Shown: positions 48,347 through 58,550, counted from the stretch's first letter. The stretch: 64,000 nt of DNA from an uncultured Bacteroidales bacterium (GCA_937891975.1 CALAUA010000022.1:21927-85926); one strand, 5' to 3'. The notes: generated from the letters alone by a model not told the origin. Program-made: numbers and translations.

Positions 48347-49549
48347 TTAGTAGAGCAATCCAAATAGCCAGATCGGCAGTTTTTTACCATAGCTGTATTC
48401 GATGTCATCGGCTACGATATATGCATTTTCTACTGCAGCGACCTGTTTCCCTTCTTTGGCTTGTCCACCAATTTCAAATGTGATGTGGTGATCAATGAGG
48501 AAATCCCCTTGCTTGGAGTATTCCACTTGATGTTGATAACCCAATTGATTGCAGAAGAATGTTTCGCGCAGTGTACCGATATTAGGTTCTTTTAGAGCAA
48601 GCACTTTTAGTAGGTTGCAGTTATCCATTAGAATCTTATCTGGTTTTTGCATTTTCTTGACCGATAAGTCATCCGAATACAATCGCTTAATCAGTTTGGC
48701 TTCATCCAGATATTCCAGATAAGCCAATAGGGTGTTGCGACTGATACCAAGCAGAGTGGATAGTTTAGCGGTATCTACCAACATCGGTACCTCGCTTGCG
48801 AGTACAGATAGCAATGCTTTCAGTTTGCGGATATTGCCAATATCTACCTTACGCAGTTGGGGCAGTTCAATGTTCAGCAATAGTTCAACGGTGTTCTCTA
48901 CACGTTGGTTGTATGTGGCAAAACCTTCTGCGCCAAAAGGGTAGTACCCTTGTTGCAGGTAATGTGTAAAATGCTCCAACGGACGGCATCGTTTGTTGAC
49001 TTCTTCGCAGATGGCTACACTATTGTGCAGAATGTCGCTCAGCGATACCAATGGCAGATGTATGTTATGGTACATAATCATATATTCGCGATAGGACAAT
49101 CCTTGCATGTCGTAGCTCAAGCAACGACGCGAAAGGTCTGCTTCTGCGTTCAGGATGTGGAGTAGTGAGGAACCGCTGAATACCACATGCAGTTTTGGGA
49201 ATGTGTCATAGATTTCTTTGATTTCTTTGCTCCAATTGGGGTAGTTGTGTACCTCATCCACCAAGAGCAGTTCACCTCCCTGCTGATAGAAACGTTCTGC
49301 TACTTCTATTAAGGTGTGTTGCGTGAAATATAGGTTGTCCAAACGCACAAACAATGACTTGCGGTCTTGTGTGTTACCGTAGTGTAACTTCTGGTATTGC
49401 AACATTAAGGTGGTTTTACCTACACCTCGTGCACCACGGATAGCGATTAGGCGTGCTTCTTGCCATGGAATGTCGTTCATTCGTGAGCGAACGAAGGCAG
49501 TAGAAACATTGTTGAGCAGTTCTTGATTTCGGATAAATAAAAGTTCCAT
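48347..49549 (-). CDS. AAA_14/DUF4143-type ATPase
   Basis: A 400-residue ATP-binding protein. Walker A is GARGVGKT (39-46); Walker B is LLLVDEVHNY with Asp98/Glu99; a sensor-like FSGSSLL follows. The C-terminal half has a winged-helix-like LVDTAKLSTLLGISRNTLLAYLEYL (in pieces LVDTAKLSTLLGIS and RNTLLAYLEYL) and the DUF4143 end with a nuclease-fold-like EVEYSKQGDFLIDH-type stretch. Such ATPases are abundant in Bacteroidales, often as many paralogues beside repeats. Their role is unknown; links to mobile or defence functions have been proposed. It is bordered on both sides by hairpin repeats. Confidence 0.85.
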   Translation of the reverse strand: MELLFIRNQELLNNVSTAFVRSRMNDIPWQEARLIAIRGARGVGKTTLMLQYQKLHYGNTQDRKSLFVRLDNLYFTQHTLIEVAERFYQQGGELLLVDEVHNYPNWSKEIKEIYDTFPKLHVVFSGSSLLHILNAEADLSRRCLSYDMQGLSYREYMIMYHNIHLPLVSLSDILHNSVAICEEVNKRCRPLEHFTHYLQQGYYPFGAEGFATYNQRVENTVELLLNIELPQLRKVDIGNIRKLKALLSVLASEVPMLVDTAKLSTLLGISRNTLLAYLEYLDEAKLIKRLYSDDLSVKKMQKPDKILMDNCNLLKVLALKEPNIGTLRETFFCNQLGYQHQVEYSKQGDFLIDHHITFEIGGQAKEGKQVAAVENAYIVADDIEYSYGKKLPIWLFGLLY

Positions 49550-49621
49550 AATGTCAAGTTCGATTGTTATAATTGTTGGTTATAATTGTTCGGATTGTTG
49601 GTTAAACAACGAAATCCGCTG

Positions 49622-49653
49622 CAAAATTACAAAAAATGTTTTATATACGCAAC
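49622..49653 (-). promoter_or_regulatory. Probable promoter of DUF4143-type ATPase gene
   Basis: Minus-strand GTTG (49650-49653, one base off TTTG), 20 bp, TAATTTTG (49622-49629). The leader is about 65 bases and contains TAATTGTT direct repeats. Confidence 0.6.
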
Positions 49654-49820
49654 ACTTTTATTCGAAAAGTGTATTGCATGTAGAACACTTTTTGTTAAAA
49701 ATCGTTTTGCGCATAGAGCAAATAGTATGTTTTTCAGTCTTTTTTAATAAAATATAACGCAGCTCTGCTGCACACAACGCTCGGCTTGCCGAGCAAAAGA
49801 GCGACCTTTGTAATCATGTA

Positions 49821-49944
49821 TGCCTATGGCTTGCCCCTTATGTGCCCCTTATCTCCATCGGAACCTGATTGGAACCTCATCGGAATCTGATCGGAACCTC
49901 ACCGTAGGATGAATAAGGGATAAGCAAGAGATAAGCATGGGATA
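49821..49944. repeat. Three consecutive period-11 arrays
   Basis: TGCCTATGGCT, TGCCCCTTATG, TGCCCCTTATC (49821-49853); after 3 bases ATCGGAACCTG, ATTGGAACCTC, ATCGGAATCTG, ATCGGAACCTC (49857-49900); one linker unit; then AATAAGGGATA, AGCAAGAGATA, AGCATGGGATA (49912-49944). The sequence changes between blocks while the 11-base step is kept. Confidence 0.85.
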
Positions 49945-49947
49945 GCT

Positions 49948-50110
49948 ATTCTTTCTTTGTCCATTACCCCGAATGTTATTCGGGTAATCCCAGAGAGAGA
50001 ATTAGCCCGCCTCTGGTTTAGTGCTCGCGGTTCCGTCTGCGAGAAAACCACGCAGCGCGAGAAACCCGCGGCTCCGCCGCCCCTAGTACTACTAGTCCGG
50101 CTAGTGCAAC
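49948..50110. repeat. Multi-hairpin repeat element, copy 2
   Basis: It shares with 48139-48249 the strings TGTCCATTA(T/C)CCCGAATG, TTATTCGGGTAATCC, TTTAG(C/T)(T/G)CTCGCGGTT and CCCGCGGCTCCGCCGC, in the same order. It has extra hairpins CTAGTACTACTAG and CCCGCCCTCGGGCG at its right end. Confidence 0.75.
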
Positions 50111-50245
50111 TACCCCGCCCTCGGGCGAACAACATAGAAAACTTTGAGTGTAACTAAAAGTGCCCTCGCCTTTACACCTTACACTCTACACTATACACCG
50201 CTCGCTCTGCGAGCAAAAACAAGAAATTATTAACTACTTAAACAT

Positions 50246-50331
50246 AACGCAGCTCTGCTGCATGTAACGCGAAGCACAAAACGTCCCAAAGCGACAGACA
50301 ACGCGAAGCATACAACGTGAGCGAAGCGAAC
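50246..50331 (+). repeat. Palindromic repeat cluster before large secreted-protein gene
   Basis: AACGCAGCTCTGCTGC, AACGCGAAGCA (twice) and AACGTGAGCGAAGCGAAC (50314-50331) stand immediately before the start codon region. The last 18-mer is identical to the units forming the NqrC tail. Confidence 0.8.
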
Positions 50332-50342
50332 AAACAAAGCTT

Positions 50343-53300
50343 ATGAAAAAAATATTGTCAACATTAGTAATGTGTCTAATCCTTGGAGTATGTTCTGTCT
50401 ATAGTGCTACTATTACTCTCACAGCGCATGCTGTAGTCAATGATCATAGTACATCAGGGGGCGGAGAAGTAGTGGTATATGCACAAACAAAGAAGGGAGG
50501 ATTCCTCGGATTGGGTGCTAAATGGGAAGCAGGTACGCAAGGAGTAATCTCTTCTTATACATATGAAGGTGATAAAAACAATTGTTCTGCAGACTTGATG
50601 ACTGTATATGATGGCTATTATTTTTATCGTTGGGAGAAATTAGATGGCACTCAATTAAGCGCGAAGAACCGCCCAACAAATAATGCTCTTTCAAGTGTTG
50701 CAGATCACACAGTTCCTACAGATGAATATCATATGTATGCAGTCTTAAAACCCGTCACCGTTGACATTGCCAACAACGGTACTATTTCTGTAACGGATAT
50801 AACGCCTGCAACACTAGAAGGAACTGTTACTTTTAATGTTACAGGTGCTGATAATATAGATGATTTCTACGAGCCGCCAACTGTTTTGGGTGAGGGATTT
50901 GCATATAAGAGCATGTCTTATGCCAATAATGTTATCACAGTCACTGTCACTTACACTGTTCAAAACAAAGATAATGTAAACGGAGATCCTAAGCCAAACC
51001 ACTCTGCTACAGTTACGCTGCGCTCTAAAGGTGACGCTGATGGTACACAAGCTAAACAAGCCACTATCACTGCAACTGAGAGCTTAAAGCCAGAATTTAC
51101 CATACCTGCTAGTATAAATCTTACACTTGATGCTCCTGCCTTGACGGCAGCGCCAGCACAGCAATCATTTACAATAACGACAAATAACCAGGTGGCTGCG
51201 AATGCTAGTTGGGATGCTACTTTGCCACAAGAGGCAAAAAACCTGGGCTTTAGTGTGGAAAATACGGGTACTGCAGTAACCGTGAACTTTACCCCTAAAG
51301 ATAATATTTATCAAGAAGATATACTAGCAACATTATCGATCACGGGTATTTATACCGATGGCAATGGAAAAATCATTACCAATACTCAAAGTGTCTCTCT
51401 TTCTGCTGACAAAGGTTCTGCGGTAAAAATTGATGGAACAACAACTGCCTCGTATGATTTTGGAACAAAAGAATATACAGGTCAAGCATATACGCAAGAT
51501 TTATCTTATACATCTAATATAACTACTGGCATAACCCACTCATGGGTTGACGGTAAGTTCATGCATATAGTCAATGGTAGTACTATTCAAATTACTCTGC
51601 CTGGCACATCAATCCCTGGCGATTATAGCGACAAGTTGAGTGTAAAGTATGATGAGACTGAAGTAGCATCTCTTACTGCTTCAGCAAAAGTACGTCTTGC
51701 TCAACCGCAAATAGAATCCAAGGTGTATATGTCACAAGTCTTGCTAACTTGGAAAAACGTATATGGAGCAAAACAATATATTCTCAAGAGTGGCGAAACG
51801 GTAATTGATATTTCTGATGTGATGACCTCAGAGGCAATTGCTACCGCATCCACTTCTGCTAGTCATACACTCTCCTATAGTAAGATGATTACTGCTATTG
51901 GTGATGTTCCTTTATCTACTGGCACTGAATACCCATTCACTTTGACGGTGGTATATGGTGATGATGTAAATAATATCAATGATGTCACTAAGATAAGTTC
52001 AGCGACTATCACTGCCACCCCTACCGTTACCACTATAATCACGGCTGGTGATGTGCCTCTCTTAGGTATATATACAGGTACTGAAAAACCAGGTGCATAT
52101 CCTTATCATAAAGATGGAAAGCGTTTGGTTGATCTTTCTGCTGCATTTAAAGATGGTAAGGCAATCTTTGACCAGTTATTTATCTTTGGCTTGACCACAG
52201 GCGATGCAAGTGATAACATCACAAAAGCGGATGCATCCAAAGGATCTAATGCTTCTACTCCTTGTTATATCTATGTGAAGGATGGTAATAACTACAAATT
52301 GTCTTCTACTATACCGAATGTCAATGTAAAAGATCGACCTTCACAGTTTGAAATTCAAGTATCAGGAGGAAAAAGTTATTATTTTACAGGTTATAGCCCA
52401 TATACTTCTTGTGGTTATCAATGGGAAAAATCAAGTGGAAATTTTGTCAATGGTGTGTTCTCTTTTGTCGGAGAGAAGGATGTAAATCTCTATTTTGATA
52501 ATCTTCAGTTGTATGCGCGTCCTAAGTCCGAAAATGGTAGTCTTAAAGTTACACAACAAACTTTTGAAGTGAATGATATATGGGATGCTGGGTTACTAAC
52601 TAGAAAAGATTTAGATGGAAATATTGGCCTTAGCGGTGTGAATGTTAAATTTTACACCCAGGGATCAGGTAGTTCATTCTGCTTTCAACCAAAAAAGAAT
52701 GGTGCTACGCTTCAACCAACAATCCACCTAAAAGGCGAAAATATCTTGGAGTCAACTCAAGGTGTGTATTTAATTGTAAAAGTACATTTTGTATTAAATT
52801 TTGAGAAAGAAGCATCTCAACACTCTGCACCTATTCAAGTGGTACATGACGAAGAGACAATTGGCACTTCAACTAACCTTACTATAGACGATTGGTGGGG
52901 AGGTGAGAGAACGAATGGTTCGCTGAACTTGGCAACACAAGATTCGCGCCCTGCTCCTACCATTGACCTAGGTAGCGATAAGACCACCCTCAATATCAAT
53001 GGTGGACAATTATTCCTGTCAAACTCATTCAATAGTTCTACAGAGTACGATGTGTCATATGCTATCTCCTATCGTATGAAGAGCATGTTGGATGGTTTGG
53101 CTATTATCTATGGTCTGGGTGATGACCAACCCGGAGCAACCGTGCTCTTTAATGATGGTACTATCAATTGTAAACCATTACTTTCGTCAAACTTCAATTC
53201 TACACAAGGACAAAAGCTCTTCCATAATCCAACTTCAATGAAGTGTCCACAGAAGACTTATATCAGAGGTGGATCTTTCAACTGCGATGTTCTAGCATGT

Positions 53301-55292
53301 TCTACAACTACTTCTAAAGGAGCCTCTCCTAAAAATGCAGAAAATGGAGATAACTTGTGTTTGGTTACAATACCAATTGAAACACTTCGTGCCAATAATA
53401 CCGCCACCTTAAAACCCTCGTGGAAGACAGATGTCGTTGAACTGGGAGCAAAACTTGAGGCTAATATAAAATACAATGATGGGGTTCATACGGGTTATGA
53501 CTATTATGGCATTGATTGTATGACTCCTCAAACGATTAAAGATGAAGGAGGCAATGATATTCAGGTGGTTAACCTCATGCTCCCAAGTGACTTGATTTGC
53601 TTTAAAGAAGTTTTGACAACAGACTGGGCACTGTGTTTTCCTGAAGTATATGTCAAGGCTATTGAGGAGAAAAATTTAGGTGGTGATATTGAAGTGGATT
53701 ACTCCATCTCTGAAGATGATGGATTGACGAAAGTTGTCAAAACATCTAAGTTCTTATATGGCGAACTGGATCAGTATATGGTAAATATTGTTAATGGAGT
53801 AACAGTAGACGGTGAAGATATCAAATACTCTATTCCTAATGAAGACGGAGATGCGTCCATAACTATTTCCTTACCAGAAAATGGAATTAGCAAATCTGTT
53901 ACTAATACTCAGCCATTTGCAGTCTATGATAAGATGTATATGTTGATGCCGCTGGTCGCTAACCAATGGGAAATGTTTGTTCCCCCATTTGACGTGGCAA
54001 ATATTTATGTGGTAGAAACATATCCTGAGGATAAACTGATTAGAGACTTTGATGAAACTGGAGATGGCAAATTAACGAATACAGACGGCCATCATGAGAT
54101 AGATAAAGCACGTTATGCCCAATCTGACCGTATGATGGATCTCTTCTATCAATGGCTGTGGTCTGTTAAGGTTCTAAACTCAACTGCAGATATATGGTAT
54201 AAAGATGGCTCTCTATGGGGATTCATGTTAGATTGGTTAGATTTATACAAAGAGTTAGACTCTAAACCAACTTCTAAAACTTGTTTGCAGCAGTTATACC
54301 ACTATCACCCTACTGCTACATACCCTTCTGGAAAATATTGGTGGGATGCTAACTTCTATCTATATCAAGCAGTTGGTGATACCTGGGATTATGACAATGG
54401 CGAACTGCAAGTGAACTGGGAAGAAGTGCCAACCATATCTCAACCTCGTAATACGGCTGGTAAGCACAACGTAATTATGAAGAAAGGGCAGGTATATGTA
54501 ATGTCCTTCCCTTCTACTATTGTGAATAACGAAATATATGATTATGTAAATACTTGGGATTATTGGACGGGTAAGTATATCATCATAGAGGGTTATCCAG
54601 AAGAAGATGTTGATACAGATGGTAATGATGAGCCAGATGATAAGGCGCAAATGATATCTGGTTCCGAGGTAGATTGGCAAGGAAATAACATATCCGAGAC
54701 CATATTAGCACCTTATACTGCGGAAAATTCCGCTTCCTTGCGTGGAAATTCTACATTTGCAAAATTGGATATCAGCAATATAGAAAATGCATTTGTCTTG
54801 AATAATTATTTGCGTGGAAAGAATGCTTCGGATGATACGGATCAAGATTTTGGATATGGCTTGGTAAATTCCGAATATGCACATAATGTTTATGTTAATC
54901 TATGGGAATCGGGATTTGACGCAGACTACGAAGATCCTATACATTTATCCCCTGGTCAAGGATTTATTCTTGCTAACTTTACAGCTCCGAAGGGAATGAG
55001 AGCAAAAGCGATCAATCTTCAATCAGGAGAGATTGCTTTTGGTAATGAAGATTCTAGTCAAGGTACCACTACTGGTGTACCTACCATCGCAGGCAACAGC
55101 CAAATGATGGTTTACAACATCGAGGGTGGAGTAGGTGTTGTACCTGTTGTTGCTCAACAAGTTAGCATATACAACGCGGCTGGACAATTGGTTACATCGC
55201 AGTATCTTACTGCTGAAACCACCATCTCTCTACCTGCAGGCATCTACCTCATCTGTGGCGAAAATGAAATGGCAAAAGCAGTCGTAAGATAA
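50343..55292 (+). CDS. Large secreted protein with type IX C-terminal sorting domain
   Basis: A 1649-residue protein. The signal peptide ends CSVYSA. Ig-like beta domains dominate the first 600 residues (for example VTDITPATLEGTVTFNVTG). A long unassigned middle follows. The C-terminal 65 residues fit a type A CTD of the type IX secretion system: VSIYNAAGQLV, then TISLPAGIYLI and a final KAVVR. The protein would be exported across the outer membrane by the machinery that includes PorT, with the CTD removed and an anchor attached. No catalytic domain was recognised; a role in adhesion or the surface layer is only a guess. It is followed after 24 bases by another secreted-protein gene. Confidence 0.85.
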   Translation: MKKILSTLVMCLILGVCSVYSATITLTAHAVVNDHSTSGGGEVVVYAQTKKGGFLGLGAKWEAGTQGVISSYTYEGDKNNCSADLMTVYDGYYFYRWEKLDGTQLSAKNRPTNNALSSVADHTVPTDEYHMYAVLKPVTVDIANNGTISVTDITPATLEGTVTFNVTGADNIDDFYEPPTVLGEGFAYKSMSYANNVITVTVTYTVQNKDNVNGDPKPNHSATVTLRSKGDADGTQAKQATITATESLKPEFTIPASINLTLDAPALTAAPAQQSFTITTNNQVAANASWDATLPQEAKNLGFSVENTGTAVTVNFTPKDNIYQEDILATLSITGIYTDGNGKIITNTQSVSLSADKGSAVKIDGTTTASYDFGTKEYTGQAYTQDLSYTSNITTGITHSWVDGKFMHIVNGSTIQITLPGTSIPGDYSDKLSVKYDETEVASLTASAKVRLAQPQIESKVYMSQVLLTWKNVYGAKQYILKSGETVIDISDVMTSEAIATASTSASHTLSYSKMITAIGDVPLSTGTEYPFTLTVVYGDDVNNINDVTKISSATITATPTVTTIITAGDVPLLGIYTGTEKPGAYPYHKDGKRLVDLSAAFKDGKAIFDQLFIFGLTTGDASDNITKADASKGSNASTPCYIYVKDGNNYKLSSTIPNVNVKDRPSQFEIQVSGGKSYYFTGYSPYTSCGYQWEKSSGNFVNGVFSFVGEKDVNLYFDNLQLYARPKSENGSLKVTQQTFEVNDIWDAGLLTRKDLDGNIGLSGVNVKFYTQGSGSSFCFQPKKNGATLQPTIHLKGENILESTQGVYLIVKVHFVLNFEKEASQHSAPIQVVHDEETIGTSTNLTIDDWWGGERTNGSLNLATQDSRPAPTIDLGSDKTTLNINGGQLFLSNSFNSSTEYDVSYAISYRMKSMLDGLAIIYGLGDDQPGATVLFNDGTINCKPLLSSNFNSTQGQKLFHNPTSMKCPQKTYIRGGSFNCDVLACSTTTSKGASPKNAENGDNLCLVTIPIETLRANNTATLKPSWKTDVVELGAKLEANIKYNDGVHTGYDYYGIDCMTPQTIKDEGGNDIQVVNLMLPSDLICFKEVLTTDWALCFPEVYVKAIEEKNLGGDIEVDYSISEDDGLTKVVKTSKFLYGELDQYMVNIVNGVTVDGEDIKYSIPNEDGDASITISLPENGISKSVTNTQPFAVYDKMYMLMPLVANQWEMFVPPFDVANIYVVETYPEDKLIRDFDETGDGKLTNTDGHHEIDKARYAQSDRMMDLFYQWLWSVKVLNSTADIWYKDGSLWGFMLDWLDLYKELDSKPTSKTCLQQLYHYHPTATYPSGKYWWDANFYLYQAVGDTWDYDNGELQVNWEEVPTISQPRNTAGKHNVIMKKGQVYVMSFPSTIVNNEIYDYVNTWDYWTGKYIIIEGYPEEDVDTDGNDEPDDKAQMISGSEVDWQGNNISETILAPYTAENSASLRGNSTFAKLDISNIENAFVLNNYLRGKNASDDTDQDFGYGLVNSEYAHNVYVNLWESGFDADYEDPIHLSPGQGFILANFTAPKGMRAKAINLQSGEIAFGNEDSSQGTTTGVPTIAGNSQMMVYNIEGGVGVVPVVAQQVSIYNAAGQLVTSQYLTAETTISLPAGIYLICGENEMAKAVVR

Positions 55293-55316
55293 TATAAGAT
55301 AAACTAACACATAACA

Positions 55317-58300
55317 ATGAATACAACGCTTCGACATATATTCTTAACTATACTGTGTAGCGTGTCTTTGGCAACTTTGAACGCACAAGTCACTGCAGAG
55401 AATTGCGGTGAAACGAGTGCTGCTCAAGGATGGCCGTCCTATTATTGTGATTGTAAGTTTAATTATCACGACTTTGCGCTGCCATTAGACATCGAAATCT
55501 CCGACTCCACTTGGTTTAAGGCCTCGCTTAGTGACTTATCACAAGGTTTGTCAGCATATCTCTATTCCGATTGTGATATGAGCTTTGATGTGTACGTATT
55601 ATGCACTAGCAAAGAACCAAAGTATCAAGCAGTATTTACTCGTAATCAAACCAATTCTATTGATAGTCAAACGATTAAAGAGCGACTGGAAGAGAATGGA
55701 TATGGCGATGTGGATGCTACATTCTATATCTGCATTGCGCCTATCTATGGCTTTGGCGGACGTTTACTAGCTAATACAATGGATAAGGCTTTTCATACTA
55801 CTTGCGATGATCCACTACATCTGTTCCCAGGAATGACTATGCTTAGTCAAGCGACGAACGATGTATATGTAGTGGATCCTAATGATATCCCTTATGGAGA
55901 AAACGTTGTTATACAGTGGACTACTGATGACAACGCACCTTGCCACTTATCTGTAGCGCGAGGTACATGCAACGCTACACCTTTCGAGGAATATACGTTT
56001 AACAACGCGAGTGACCGATTTGTTTTATCTGCAGCACTGATAGACGAAGCATGGGAGGCAGAGGAATACTTCTATTTACATTTCTCACACGACGCTACTG
56101 CTACAGGTACTATTCGTTGTTTGGCGTCCAATTATCAAGAGACCATTACCGACACTACCATATGCCAGGGCAAAGTATTCCGCTATGAGGATATAACTGC
56201 CACCACGTCAGGAATATATTACTATGATACCATACAAACATCCTTGACTTCCTACCATATGTATGGATACAATGTCGTTTTCTCAGCTCCAGAACTGCAA
56301 TACGATACTCTCGCATTACGCTACGACCAGTTGCCATATGACTATCGTGGACAAACCATCAACGCCTTTGGCGACTATGACCTACTGTTGCAAGCACCTG
56401 ACGAGTGCGACGAGCATATCGCCCTGCACGTACGGCATAACTTGACTACCATTGCTAATGTGATAGACACTACTCTTTGTGCAGGTTCGGCATATAAAGA
56501 TGCGAATGATAGATACTATGACCACGAGGTATCTTTAGTTGATTCCTTGTGGCAAGGGCGTGATACGGTGCTTGTGGTTTATACCAATGTGCATTTTAAT
56601 CCAATGGATACCGTGCACGAAACCAAGAAATATACTGCAGAAAGGATAAAAAAAGGTGTTCGATTATATCAACAAATTTTTAAAGATTTTGGTGACTACA
56701 CAATCAATACATTCGATAAAGATGGCTGTCAGATGATTGTTTATCTGCACATACAACATAGTTTTATTACATTAACCAAAACTATAAATGAACTTGTTTG
56801 TGTGGGTAAAGTATATACGCACTCAAATGGTGATATATACACATCTTCTACTACAATAGTTGATTCGATGTGGACGAATGTAGACACACTAACCATCACT
56901 TCTACTCATGTCACTTTCACCTCGCCTGAGGCAATACCTGACACCCTTGCCCTCAAGCAAACAGAATTGCCCTACACCTACCGCGGTCAAGATATTATCA
57001 CCACCTTTGGAGACTACGACCTGACTATCCGCACTTCAGGTGAATGCGACGAGCGTTATCTCTTGCACGTCTATCATGCAATTGATACCCTCTATGAGAC
57101 CGTTAGCGAAACCCTCTGCCAAGGTAAAGTGTTTACTTATAAAGGGATAGACTATACCTCCAATACTGCGTTTGTTGATACTGCTATCCTAAATGTGGAT
57201 ACATGCGTAATCACCTCTGTATCAGTTGTCTTTACCGCCCCAGATATATCTCTTGATACGCTAGGTCTCAAGCACTCTGATTTACCATACACGTATCGTA
57301 ATCACTATACGATCCCAGTAGGTGGCTTAAATCAAGAATATGACGTATTAATCCATACTTTGGGTAACTGCGATGAGCATTACCGCTTATATGTATACCA
57401 CGATATCGATACCCTTTATGAGACACTTAGTGAAACCCTCTGTCAAGGTAAAGTGTTTACTTATAAAGGGATAGACTATACCTCCAATACTGCGTTTGTT
57501 GATACTGCTATCCTAAATGTGGATACATGCGTAATCACCTCTGTATCAGTTGTCTTTACCGCCCCAGATATATCTCTTGATACGCTAGGTCTCAAGCACT
57601 CTGATTTACCATACACGTATCGTAATCACTATACGATCCCAGTAGGTGGCTTAAATCAAGAATATGACGTATTAATCCATACTTTGGGTAACTGCGATGA
57701 GCATTACCGCTTATATGTATACCACGATATCGATACCCTTTATGAGACACTTAGTGAAACCCTCTGTCAAGGTAAAGTGTTTACATACAACGGAGTAGAG
57801 TACACCTCTTCCACCACTTTTGCAGATACCCTGCAACGCGATGCAGATACCTATATCATCACCTCTGTATCAGTTACCTTTACCGCTCCCGAGGCAATAC
57901 CTGACACCCTTGCCCTCAAGCAAACAGAATTGCCCTACACCTACCGCGGTCAAGATATTATCACCACCTTTGGAGACTACGACCTGACTATCCGCACTTC
58001 AGGTGAATGCGACGAGCGTTATCTCTTGCACCTCTACCACGATATTGATACGCTCTATATGAATGTAGATACCACTCTCTGTGAGGGACGTATCTTCATC
58101 CATAATGAACTGGAATATACACAGCCAGCTATCCTCTTGGATTCCAACTGGTTGAATATGGATACATGGCAAATCACTACTATCGACATTGCCTTCACGA
58201 CTCCAGATATGGAGTATGATACGATCGTGGTGAAGACAGAAGAATTGCTAGCAGGCTATTACTACGAACCAGCAGATACAATGGTATATGCTGCTGGCGA

Positions 58301-58517
58301 TTATTTCTACAAGATACTTACCTACAACGATTGTACGCGCCATCTCACACTGACGGTCAATGAAGAGTTGACTTCAGCGGTCGATAATCTACCTTGTACT
58401 GAGCAACCTCGTCTAATCATGCGCAACGGAGTAGTGTATATCATACGAGGCAAGGAGTGCTTCACAATTCTTGGCATGAAGATTGATAACAATAAAATAA
58501 CAACAAATATAGAATAA
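55317..58517 (+). CDS. Secreted repeat protein with recent internal duplications
   Basis: A 1066-residue protein, signal peptide ending ATLNAQ. After an N-terminal module (about 20-160) and a second one, the rest is a chain of roughly 100-residue beta modules with the pattern ETLCQGKVFTYKGIDYTS, FxAPxxxxDTLxLK, LPYTYR and CDEHY. Two adjacent modules are identical at the DNA level over 324 bases (57120-57767), and a 142-base block is repeated at 56928 and 57891. The C-terminus (RLIMRNGVVYIIRGKECFTILG) resembles short terminal motifs of Bacteroidales secreted proteins. Function unknown. Gene length is likely to vary between strains. Confidence 0.8.
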   Translation: MNTTLRHIFLTILCSVSLATLNAQVTAENCGETSAAQGWPSYYCDCKFNYHDFALPLDIEISDSTWFKASLSDLSQGLSAYLYSDCDMSFDVYVLCTSKEPKYQAVFTRNQTNSIDSQTIKERLEENGYGDVDATFYICIAPIYGFGGRLLANTMDKAFHTTCDDPLHLFPGMTMLSQATNDVYVVDPNDIPYGENVVIQWTTDDNAPCHLSVARGTCNATPFEEYTFNNASDRFVLSAALIDEAWEAEEYFYLHFSHDATATGTIRCLASNYQETITDTTICQGKVFRYEDITATTSGIYYYDTIQTSLTSYHMYGYNVVFSAPELQYDTLALRYDQLPYDYRGQTINAFGDYDLLLQAPDECDEHIALHVRHNLTTIANVIDTTLCAGSAYKDANDRYYDHEVSLVDSLWQGRDTVLVVYTNVHFNPMDTVHETKKYTAERIKKGVRLYQQIFKDFGDYTINTFDKDGCQMIVYLHIQHSFITLTKTINELVCVGKVYTHSNGDIYTSSTTIVDSMWTNVDTLTITSTHVTFTSPEAIPDTLALKQTELPYTYRGQDIITTFGDYDLTIRTSGECDERYLLHVYHAIDTLYETVSETLCQGKVFTYKGIDYTSNTAFVDTAILNVDTCVITSVSVVFTAPDISLDTLGLKHSDLPYTYRNHYTIPVGGLNQEYDVLIHTLGNCDEHYRLYVYHDIDTLYETLSETLCQGKVFTYKGIDYTSNTAFVDTAILNVDTCVITSVSVVFTAPDISLDTLGLKHSDLPYTYRNHYTIPVGGLNQEYDVLIHTLGNCDEHYRLYVYHDIDTLYETLSETLCQGKVFTYNGVEYTSSTTFADTLQRDADTYIITSVSVTFTAPEAIPDTLALKQTELPYTYRGQDIITTFGDYDLTIRTSGECDERYLLHLYHDIDTLYMNVDTTLCEGRIFIHNELEYTQPAILLDSNWLNMDTWQITTIDIAFTTPDMEYDTIVVKTEELLAGYYYEPADTMVYAAGDYFYKILTYNDCTRHLTLTVNEELTSAVDNLPCTEQPRLIMRNGVVYIIRGKECFTILGMKIDNNKITTNIE
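56928..57069 (+). repeat. 142-bp dispersed repeat in secreted-protein gene, copy 1
   Basis: Identical by eye to 57891-58032, 963 bases (321 codons) downstream in the same frame. It encodes a module segment EAIPDTLALKQTELPYTYRG and what follows. Confidence 0.85.
57120..57443 (+). repeat. Tandem 324-bp repeat, unit 1
   Basis: CAAGGTAAAG starts at 57120, 57444 and 57768. Units 1 and 2 appear identical throughout (108 codons each), and identity stops a few bases into the third occurrence. Confidence 0.9.
57444..57767 (+). repeat. Tandem 324-bp repeat, unit 2
   Basis: Second unit of the tandem duplication beginning at 57120. Lack of silent differences points to a very recent duplication or ongoing gene conversion, unless it is an assembly artefact. 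Confidence 0.9.
57891..58032 (+). repeat. 142-bp dispersed repeat in secreted-protein gene, copy 2
   Basis: Identical by eye to 56928-57069. The flanking modules differ, so this is a segmental exchange between modules. Confidence 0.85.
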
Positions 58518-58550
58518 AAAACACGTTTTTTAAGAAAAAGTAGTCAAAAG

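Larger units (their letters stand above)
49550..50342. other. Repeat-rich intergenic region
   Basis: No gene seen in about 790 bases. In order: direct repeats GTTATAATTGTT, the probable promoter of the ATPase gene, the hairpins GCAGCTCTGCTGC and GCTCGGCTTGCCGAGC (49760-49795), period-11 arrays (49821-49944), copy 2 of the multi-hairpin element (49948-50110), a heptad array TTACACC, TTACACT, CTACACT, ATACACC (50172-50199), a GCTCGC/GCGAGC hairpin, and palindromic units ending at the next start codon. No consensus promoter was found for the gene at 50343. Confidence 0.75.
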
